A DNA stretch of 64,000 bases, taken from positions 3,100,001 to 3,164,000 of the forward strand of contig MSED01000001.1 in assembly GCA_002099365.1 (NCBI GenBank), in the 5' to 3' direction. Position 1 is the first letter of the stretch, and every line of letters starts with the position of its first letter. Made by a program: the position numbers and the translations under genes. Under the pieces are notes generated by a model. That model was not told the origin of the DNA. It worked only from the letters and a program-made list of their open reading frames with translations, and ran no database searches. The stretch comes from Phialophora verrucosa (lineage: Eukaryota > Ascomycota > Eurotiomycetes > Chaetothyriales > Herpotrichiellaceae). Positions 55,717-64,000 of this stretch are shown one piece after another.

Positions 55717-58347
55717 ATGGCCAAGTCACAGCCCAACGCCGCAAAAGACCAGGCCGATGCCCTCAGCAAGGAACGAAGTCGAGCTTCGATCGCTTGTGTT
55801 ACCTGTCGCCGTCGAAGAACAAAGGTAGGGGCTGATAAGTCCCCAGTACATTCAGAGGTCGGTTGTTATCAGCTGCCTGACGTACCTAGTGTAATATCAA
55901 TCCTGGTCAAGATGCGTGTCAGCATTGCGAGTCGACCGGGACGGAGTGTGTTTTCAAAAGCTCCGAAGAAAAGAAAAGGTGCGAGGGCCCTAGGGTCTCC
56001 CGGGTCAGTATCCTGTGGCTAATGACCCTCTGTAGGATCGGATCAACTGCGTACATGGAGGTTCTTGACCGTAGGCTCGAAGCCCTGGAAGCATTGCTGC
56101 GTGAGTCGCAGCGGCCGGTGCACCAACCGCCAGATCCAGGGGACAATTCCCAGTCACCTCCTTCGCAGCACACGGCCTCTCAACAAAACACTCCGGGCTG
56201 TCTGCGCAATGAGCTCACGCCACCCGAGATGGCTGATACACCTTCGTCTGACCGCCAGGCCCAGATCAGCCCCCAGCCTCCGGCGCCCGCGCCCGCTCGA
56301 GACGCAAGGCCGGTATCAGAGAAGCTCAAAAGTCTGCTGTCCCAGACTGGCCATCTTGCATTCGGCAAGGGGACGTCGCGATACTTTGGCCCCACGACGA
56401 ACCTGCATGTCTTTTGCGACGATGTGCCCGAGAACGAAAATCCGGCGCATCGACTGCTGGAGCAGAAAGTCGCGCAAATGATCGCGCAGCTGCCGCTCGA
56501 CACCCATGACTATCTACTTGGCTTGTTCTGGAGCCATTATAACACCGTCATTGAGGTCGTTCCCCAATCTCCCTTTCTGGAGGGGTACCGGCGAGGGGGT
56601 GGTCAGTACTATTCGACATTCCTCCACGCTGCCATCCTCGCGATGGGGGTGCGGTTTGCGGACAAGTCGCGACCAGACATCAGTGTCCTGATGGTTTCAA
56701 AATACGAGTCCACGCTACAAGGGATGGCCAAGCAGCTTGTAGAGCCGGCGATCGAGGTGGGAGGATTGACAGCGATTCAAGGAATACTGCTGATGGCCGA
56801 CCTGGAAAATGGGAGTGGCAAAGACGTCCTGGCTTGGATCTACGGAGGTATGTTCCTGCTGGTACTGCTTGATCGCAAAGCCCTGTGGCTGAATATCTTA
56901 GGGATGGCATGTCGCCTCTTCTTCGAGGTCGGCCTGAACCTCGACGGCGCTTCCCTGGGGCTTGACGAACAGGCTGTCGAGGTTCGACGTAAGGTGGCTT
57001 CGGCCAGCCTGATTACGGACAAGTACGAAACGGGCCAGAACAATCTCTGATTCCCATTGCGATTGGCCTCTAACGATCTTTCTTTAGATATTGGGCACTG
57101 TTCGTGGGCAGGCCCACCACGGTGAAGAACGCCGACCTTGAAATCTTGAGTCTGTCCAAGAGCTTCACCCGGCTCGGCTACAAAGACACCCAAAGCCAGG
57201 TGCCGACTGAACAACTCATCTACGATCACTTATCTGAGCTCATGGACATCGGCGGCCATATTGCGGACAGCAACGCCCGTCGTACCCATAACGTCGACAG
57301 CTCGGCGCATGCGACGATGGCCTTCCTCGAGGGCAAACTCACGAGGTGGTACAACGACCTCCCCGCCTGTTTGACCTGGAAACCATCGAATATCAGAGTA
57401 GCATCGCGCAGTTTTTTCTTGATGCAGTAAGTCCGCGCGCTTAGGACGTGTTTTGAGCCAACAGCCCCCCGCACCCTGACCCCTACCCCGAGGGGAACGG
57501 AACTGACCGTGCTTCCAGTCAGCAATATCATACCGCACTCGTCTTTCTCCATCGGCCCTTTGTCGAATTTGAAGGGTCGCAGTCTCACAGTGCGCTTGGC
57601 GATCCTCGGTCTTCGGTCCTCGAGCATGGCATTTGCATCGCTCGTGTCTTCTTGCAGTCAAGTCGTCAATACAACGTCCGACAAAGCTTCATTACCGCTA
57701 TGCAACACGCCGGGGTGGCTGTCAGTGCCCTTATCACGAGTTTAGTGTACATTGAAGATCGCGAGAAGAGATTCTCGGCCATGAGGCATCTTCTTTTCAT
57801 GTCCACCATTCTTCAGGAACTGTCCTATACATACCAGCATGCCCTACGCATGTGCAACCTTGTCACTGAGATTTTCCAGCAGAGTGAGTGGGCCAATGAA
57901 TACCAAACCCTTTACAACGAGTTCAAGCGAGACGGGGCAGATCTTGGACACGTCCCTGTCCGACGATGCAGTTCCAACATGGAAGGCAAGCAGCATCCGA
58001 CGATCAGCAAGCGCCGGATGGTCACTCCACTTGGCCGATCAGATGAGAACAACGATACCAATGGAGACGCCTTCCGCTTGTCCCCGCCAAATTCGGCTCC
58101 AAAGAGGCATCCAGTTCAAGCCACGTCGTGGGACCCCCAACAGGATGGCATCACATTAGGCCCCGAGGCCATCCTCTCGGCGGTGGATGCGGGTAATAGA
58201 GATGACCAAACCTCGGATTGTCTCCCGACATCATCTGTCGAAAACTGGACCACGGAATGGGAACACCTTCCCGCGCTGCCGGCGCTGCTGGAGCCTGCGG
58301 ATATGCAAGTTTATGACTTTACGTTTGATTACCCTGAGATGTCCTAG
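55717..58347 (+). CDS. Zn2Cys6 transcription factor, XlnR/AraR-like layout
   Basis: Six exons: 55717-55824, 55890-55978, 56036-56847, 56902-57022, 57088-57426 and 57519-58347; about 765 aa. Zinc cluster over intron 1: ACVTCRRRRTKCNINPGQDA then CQHCESTGTECVF. A short coiled-coil linker follows (YMEVLDRRLEALEALLRESQ). The fungal_trans domain includes HYNTVIEVVPQSPFLEGYRR, GMACRLFFEVGLNLDGASLG and ALFVGRPTTVKNADLEILSL. Further C-terminal: HRPFVEFEGSQSH and an acidic end (DFTFDYPEM). All exon joins keep the domain in frame. It lies between EthD and VOC genes and is a good candidate for the cluster's pathway-specific activator. Confidence 0.88.
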
Positions 58348-58658
58348 CGACGTTCTCCATGGGAATTGACGGCTCAGGCGCAGGCGAGGCGCAGGTTTCA
58401 ATGGGGTGGTGAAACTTTGTTACGGCGTTGTGTGTTATCGAGCTTCCCGGTGGTGTTTCCCTTACGTTGGCGGTTCGACAAATGACTCACGGACCCCCAG
58501 GGAATGTTAATTTCTGTGCAACATGGATCATGTACACATTATGCTAGTCCAATCAAACAATCATACGCTCTCACCATGGCTTTGGTGCTGAGGACGTGGC
58601 GGCGACTTTGTTTCCCCCTTGTCTCAGGCTCCAAACCTAGGGAAACCGATCAAAGCGG
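58348..58658. other. Intergenic, convergent 3' flanks
   Basis: About 310 bp between the regulator and VOC stops. Nothing further seen. Confidence 0.5.
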
Positions 58659-59266
58659 TTATTCTTTGGCCACGTCCGCGATCAAGCCAGTCCTGTTACC
58701 CATGAGCTGCTCAAAGCTACAGCTCACCACCTCTATAGTATTGCCCCAGGGATCCTGCACGTAGAGCGCTTCGTCGTCCTCCTGCGGCGCAAAGGGCATG
58801 ACCGTGTCGCCGATCTTCTTGCCACCAGCCTTCAGAACTTTCTCGCACAAGCTGTCGGGGTTAGGATCGGTGATGGCGATATGGAAGTACCCTCCGCGCG
58901 TATAGTCGAACTCTGCCGGATGTGCCATTTTGGGGTTGAGAAACTCGAACAATTCGAGGCCTACGCCATTCCCAGTCGTGAGAAAGGCGAGTTTGATTTT
59001 GTGACACTGGTCCCCGTAGATGCGAAATACCGCGGCCTCGGGGTTCACGGCTCTGTCTACGACGCTGACCGTCTCTTGCAGTTTTCGAAAGCCCAAGACG
59101 CTGGTATACCAGTCAACGGCTGCCTCACAATCAGGCACCGCCAGTCCGATGTGGTTGACCACCCGGTTGAAGGGCGATCTTTGAATCTGTCGCAGATCAG
59201 TCTCTGAATCATCATCACTCAGCCAGGTTCACGGGCCGTAAATGTAGCGGAACTCACACGGGGCAT
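58659..59266 (-). CDS. VOC-fold (glyoxalase/extradiol-dioxygenase-like) protein
   Basis: Two exons, 59266-59258 (three codons, MPR) and 59201-58659; 183 aa. The tiny first exon restores MPRTDLRQIQRSPFNRVVNH, since no ATG exists in frame before IGLAVPD in the main exon. Motifs: VVNHIGLAVPDCEAAVDWYT with the first metal His, GVGLELFEFLNPKMAHP, GGYFHIAITDPN with the second His, and LYVQDPWGNTIEVVS with the Glu. A full H/H/E metal set is compatible with glyoxalase, isomerase or dioxygenase activity. In this setting it may remove a reactive ketoaldehyde or open a ring. It is divergent from the MFS gene, with a 1.4-kb spacer. Confidence 0.85.
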
Positions 59267-60728
59267 GTTGAGGAAGTGAAAGGAGTGGTGCCTCGGCGTA
59301 CGTCGTCGTCCTTGTCGTCGTCGTCAAAAGAACTGTCGTTCTGTTAAGTTTTGCTCTATGAATAAGAATGCCAGGGGGTTTTGTGTCCCGCTCCAACATC
59401 GATACGGAGCATCCGCAGGTATACAGACAGGGCACTGAATACAACCGACATTCAACAGGAAGCACGGACCGCCACGTGGCATGAGGCACATGTCCGTACT
59501 GCCTCATCGGGACCGACGTTGGGCCTCGACCTCCCCTCGCTCCCTTCCATCGCCAGCTTTGAATCGACACGGCAGTCCGCCGTCTCCTGTCGGGCCGAGG
59601 ACGGAGAACGGGTCTGTCACGTGTCTGGGGAATTGGGTGCTCACGTGACCACATCTTGTTGTCCTGAATGTTGAGCAAAAGTGGTTAGAGTGCCAAGGCC
59701 TCTGTCTTACACCCCAGTCGAGGCTCCCAGCCGCAACATTCTCGCCCATAACCTCACCAATTAGATGGCTATTACGATGTATCTTTCATACAATGACTAT
59801 GTGGTATGCCACGAGATTTGAGATTTCAACTCCATAATTGAAGCCTTCTCAGGTAATGTGGCGAAACTAGGGACTTCAGGACCATAGCACATACTCGCAC
59901 CTGGGGCAGACATCACAGCCTCCCCAGCCGACTTCGCGTTTTGAGCTTATTGCCCTTGAGATTACGAAACCTCGCGTGGCCTGTGGTCCAATTGTTAGGG
60001 TTCTAGAGGGAGCAGGGAGCTCATGCGCACGTTATTGAGCCGGCCTTAGCCAATGCGCAGACTTGCCATTGCTCTCTCTATCCGAGTTCGAGCTCAGGTC
60101 GGACCACGTAACGCCGCGTTTATCTGCTGGTCTCATCATGGGCGTGTTTAGCGTGCCGCTTGGGAACAACCGTTGACTCTCAGGGAAAGTGAGCAAAAGA
60201 CCAGGCTTCACCTAGGGCGCTATGGCGTTTACCCTGATATCCCTGTACCCGTATTACTCTTTGGCAGCGCTCTGTGTCAATCTGTTGAGCTGAGGGGCTG
60301 TTTGGGATCATATAAATATGTACTTGCGATTCTGTCCGTCTGCTTTTTTAGAGAGGTCTTCGACCCTCTTCATATACCTTAGAGGCGCCTGGTCCCAGTA
60401 CCCCGAGACCGCCTTAGAGGGTACCAAAGGACCAACTCGAACGGGTCTGTGACGACCGAGAGACGCACGAATAACCCTTGTCCTTACCACCAAACAAGGG
60501 GGACGATCGTGCCGGAACTGCCGAAGTTGTGTTGGGGTGTCTTTGCATATCCGGAGAAGGCTGCTCCGGACACGAGACAAGACTAGTGTATATAGACCTA
60601 TCATGAGCAGCTCAAGGGTCCAATCCATACTTCCAGAGTTACTATAATCTTTGATCCTGCAATCAAGTGTTTCCACACTCCCTCCAAGACGTGCTTTCCC
60701 AACACACAGCCCTCTAGCATTCCAGAGA
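59267..60728. other. Divergent promoter region of VOC and MFS genes
   Basis: About 1.46 kb. A long frame antisense to itself near 59381-59678 has no domain. No gene supported. Confidence 0.5.
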
Positions 60729-63181
60729 ATGGGTGCCCTCGACGACCAAGACATGGCTCCATCCAACATTCAACACGAGGAACGAATCGTTACTGAGATG
60801 ACTGACAAGGTGGAGGAACGCAGCAAAAGCTCTGAGGAGGCAGCCGTGGCAACCATGGTCGACGACGAGGCAACAGTGACACCCAAGACATGGCTGGTCG
60901 TTGCAGTAAGGACTTTGTCACCCGAATCTGCGCACTGTCAGATCCTTCACTAATCTATTAATAGTTTCTGTCCCTTCAATATGGTGTCTCCTTCTGGTGT
61001 GTGCCAACAATAGGAGCGATGGCCACCACGGTGGCCTCCGAACTCGGCTCGCCCACTGCGGCTGCGTGGTATACACCAGCATACACTCTCTCGATCACAG
61101 TTGGGTTTATGCTCTGTGGCGCCAACTCAGACCTGTTCGGTCGACGATGGTTCATCGTGCTGGGAAATGTGTTGGCAGTTGTAGGCATTCTCTTATCATC
61201 TCGCATGCTCCCAAGACTAGATTTAACAACAGCATCCCAGATTGGATTCATGGTGATCGCCAGTGCCAAAGCTGCAAACACGATCATTATCGGTATGGCC
61301 TTCATTGGCTTCGGGGGAGGCAATTGTCAGCTGGCCGCCTTCAGTCTGGTAAATGCTTGCAATTTCTGGTGCTCATCCGAGTCCTGTTCTCACCAAGACG
61401 CAGCCCGAATTATTGCCTAACAAATGGCGTCACATAGGTATGGATGCATGAATGCCTAGAACTTCAAGTCGCAAGCATCTGACAAGAAGCACCAGGGATT
61501 GTCATTGCTGACTTGTGGATCTATCTGGACGTCGTGGTAAGAATGCTATTTCACCCATACCTGCTCATGGGGACATTTGATACAAAAGTACCTACCTTTA
61601 GGTCGGTCCCGTTGCGGGACGCTTCGCGATTGAGCACGGGAGCAACTGGAGATGGGTCTTTTACGCCGGTGGTATTGCCCAGGTTGAAAGAATCGCAGCA
61701 CCTTGACCATGATGAGACTCAATAGGGCTAACCTTGACAGGCTATCGGGTTGTTCGGATGCTATTTCTTTTACTATCCTCCCGCACACCCTCGCGGCGTC
61801 CCTTGGAAGGATGCAGTCAGAGGGTTGGACTATGTCGGAGCTATTCTGTTCATCATCGGCGGCTCGGTGTCGCTCACAGGAATCGTCATGACCACTTACA
61901 TGGCCAGCTCCAATATTAGAGTGATCCTGACACTCGTCATTGGATTCGTATTCCTTGCCATATTTGGAGTCTGGGAAACGTTCGCGCAGAATCTGGGAGT
62001 CCGCTATCCGCTATGTCCCCGCCATATTTTTGTGGCTGGCAAGGGACGGGATTTTACTGCTCCTTTCGTTGCAGTGTTTGTAAGTGCGACCACGCTGGGA
62101 ATGACCTGGTCGCTGACTCTTTCTGGAGATTGTGACAATGTTCTATTACAGCACCAATATCGTGTGGCCAACAATGCTGTAAGTATCCCATCAACTTCTG
62201 CTGATACAATCCTACCTCACTCCATTTTCTCCTCTTTTTGGACGGCAGTGGAGGCGATTGAATCCGTCGTCCTGGAGCGCTGACTCAATCCTCTCTAGTG
62301 ATACGTTCTGGGCAGATCCAAATGACTTCCACGTCGGGGTTGTTCTGTCGCTGCCAGGCAATCTGGCCCTTGTCTTCGGAGCATTCCTGCTTTCCGTATT
62401 GGGCTCGCGGCTGAGGAATTGGAGATGGACCTTGACTGGTTCAGTTGCTCTGTGCGTCGTCTTTGGGTCACTGCTGAGCCTGAATCAACCCGACCGGAAA
62501 GCCACAATCATTGCCTTTCTGATCCTTAGCCAATTGGGCTTTGGGTGGGCGCAGTATCTATCGATTGCTTTCACTCAATTGGGGGTAGGTCAACGAGTAC
62601 TCGTGCACATGCCACCATACGGATGCTGGCAGGCACAAGTGAGGTACTTGCTGACAATTTGAATACAGGTGGACCAAATCGACCTGGGCATCAGCGGCGG
62701 GCTGGCGGGTGTGGCTCGCTACGCCGGCGGATCAGTCGCTGTGGCAGTGTACACGACCATCTTGACCAATGTGCAAACGACAAACATGGCCAAATTGGTT
62801 CCTTCTGCAGCAATTCGAGCAGGCTTGCCAGAGTCTTCAGTATCGGCAGTCTTGGCTGCCTTTCGGGGGGCTTCCGGAAGTCTGCTTCAAATTCCTGGAA
62901 TGACTCCCAATATTGCAGCTACTGTGACCGCGGCATTTAAGCAGTCTTACGTTGTTGCGCTACGGTCTGTATTCCCACGCCTTCAGATCTACATCAGCAA
63001 CCGCGAAGGCAGAGTGACGGCTAATACTGGATATAGGACCACTGCCCTTTCGTCCCTTGCGTTCGGCATCATCGGGATAGTCGCCTGTGCTTGTTGCCAG
63101 AACATTGATAAGAAGTTCACCAACAAAATCGAAGTCTACTTGGAGAACGACGTCAACAGGTCCAAGAATAGATTCCACTGA
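60729..63181 (+). CDS. MFS transporter, TRI12 type (complete)
   Basis: Ten exons: 60729-60905, 60965-61180, 61241-61348, 61404-61437, 61496-61536, 61602-61682, 61741-62079, 62129-62178, 62299-62584 and 62669-63181; about 614 aa. A long acidic N-terminus precedes ~14 helices. Features: CGANSDLFGRRWFIVLGNVL (MFS loop 2-3 motif), FIGFGGGNCQLAAFSLPELL, NKWRHIGIVIADLWIYLDVV, WRWVFYAGGIAQAIGLFGCY, TMFYYSTNIVWPTM, NWRWTLTGSVALCVVFGSLL, and the family end FTNKIEVYLEND. Three very short exons (34, 41 and 50 nt) carry conserved sequence, which supports the model. Plasma-membrane H+ antiporter or importer. It is a complete copy, useful for comparison with the truncated transporter at 50161-51137. Confidence 0.87.
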
Positions 63182-63885
63182 AAGGCACAGGCCAGTCTAA
63201 GAGAACGAATCATGAGCGAAGACTTGGTCGCGCGAGATCGTGGACAATCCATGTCCAGGGCCTTAGGACAACCAGAATTATTGACTCCAGGAACCTAATA
63301 CCTAACCGCCCGTGGAGTGTGTAAGATTGTTTATTGAGTCTTGATATCTAGGAGATCTTGTAAGGTCACTTGTAAGGGGACTTGCGTGACTGCTCGAACA
63401 CGTTCTATATTATGTGCTGGACAACGTGCAACTGGATCTATCTGTAAACACTACCTACTTTGTGAACAGAGCGACTCCAGACATATACGACGGGATCTGC
63501 ATCGCGAAGACTTGGCAAATGGAATCAAGCAGTCCAGGCGCGCCAGGTTGTGGCCGGGCCATGGATTTCCGATGGTGCCGAAAGCCCGAGGGGTTGTGAG
63601 GAGGCGGCCCTAAGGAGGTCCAAGCACTAGATATCCTACTTTGCCTTGAATGCGGAGACCAAGCTACCGAGGACTGCTGAGGAAAATAGGCCCGTTGGCA
63701 CCAATTTTCCCATCGCCTAGCCCGGTCTAACTTGCCCTAGCGGTCCGCTCAGTCCCTTGTTCGTTGATGAGAGGGCCAGAAGTCACCTTGAGGGTTAGAA
63801 TATCTAAGCGCAGTCATTCTGTACAAGACACAGCTGCGCTGGTTGGAAGTGCGTTCCAGCATCACATCAGTTTTCAGTCCCAACA
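63182..63885. other. Intergenic upstream of PRISE-like reductase
   Basis: About 700 bp between two plus-strand genes. No supported gene. Confidence 0.5.
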
Positions 63886-64000
63886 ATGTCCTCCATAGTT
63901 GGAAATCACGCCTTGGTGCTAGGCGCTTCAGGTATCACAGGTTGGGCCATCGTCAATGAGCTTCTCGCCGGCTACCCTGCTCCAAATACCTTTCAACGCG
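63886..64000 (+). CDS. PRISE-like/atypical SDR reductase, cut by window end
   Basis: Only the first 38 codons are present. They read MSSIVGNHALVLGASGITGW and AIVNELLAGYPAP. GASGITG is the atypical-SDR cofactor loop, and the GWAIVNELL continuation is typical of fungal PRISE-like (progesterone 5-beta-reductase/iridoid-synthase-like) enzymes, which reduce enones with NADPH. Its position next to the block suggests it belongs to it. Function beyond the fold cannot be judged from this fragment. Confidence 0.7.
   Translation, partial: MSSIVGNHALVLGASGITGWAIVNELLAGYPAPNTFQR

Noticed and set aside
1..64000. CRISPR arrays, bacterial operons, Shine-Dalgarno sites
   Set aside because: The window is eukaryotic with spliced genes; no spaced repeats of that kind were seen.

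Overview
This window looks like nuclear DNA from a filamentous ascomycete (Pezizomycotina). Genes are split by many short GT-AG introns (about 40 to 125 nt) with CTGAC/CTAAC-type branch points. Housekeeping genes are of fungal type, and Zn2Cys6 and DUF3425 regulators and TRI12-type transporters are abundant. I infer a metabolically versatile group such as the Chaetothyriales, but the sequence alone does not prove the order. No rRNA, tRNA, PKS, NRPS or terpene cyclase was seen. Gene models below were spliced by eye from reading-frame continuity and consensus splice sites.

Left part (1 to about 19.1 kb): conserved cell-biology genes. They are an Alb1-like ribosome-biogenesis gene running off the left edge, a YMC020W-like alpha/beta hydrolase, a Dma1-like FHA-RING ubiquitin ligase, the alpha subunit of mitochondrial processing peptidase, an orphan ORF, an SDR divergent from a bZIP/DUF3425-type regulator, a fructosamine-3-kinase-like kinase, a cysteine-rich GPI-type secreted protein, a decayed Zn2Cys6 regulator and a small three-exon gene for a QCR8-like subunit of respiratory complex III.

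Right part (20.6 kb to the right edge): a dense accessory block of catabolic character. In order it holds a P450, an SDR, a TRI12-type MFS transporter, a Baeyer-Villiger-type monooxygenase (BVMO), a C2H2+Zn2Cys6 regulator divergent from a DUF3425 regulator with an internal stop, a CTF1-like regulator, an HpcH/HpaI aldolase, a Zn2Cys6 regulator divergent from a second BVMO, a family III CoA-transferase, a truncated MFS transporter fused in frame to a 6-oxocamphor-hydrolase-like crotonase, two more SDRs, an EthD-domain protein, another Zn2Cys6 regulator, a VOC/glyoxalase-fold protein, a complete TRI12-type MFS and the start of a PRISE-like reductase.

Inferred joint role: oxidation of an alicyclic or terpenoid skeleton by P450 and SDRs to ketones or diketones, ring opening either by BVMO (lactone) or by the retro-Claisen hydrolase (keto acid), then CoA activation and aldol cleavage. 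Several members are broken or rearranged: the transporter-hydrolase fusion, a stop codon at a splice junction, a probable frameshift in the CoA-transferase tail and a nonsense-bearing regulator pseudogene. The block may therefore be in evolutionary flux.
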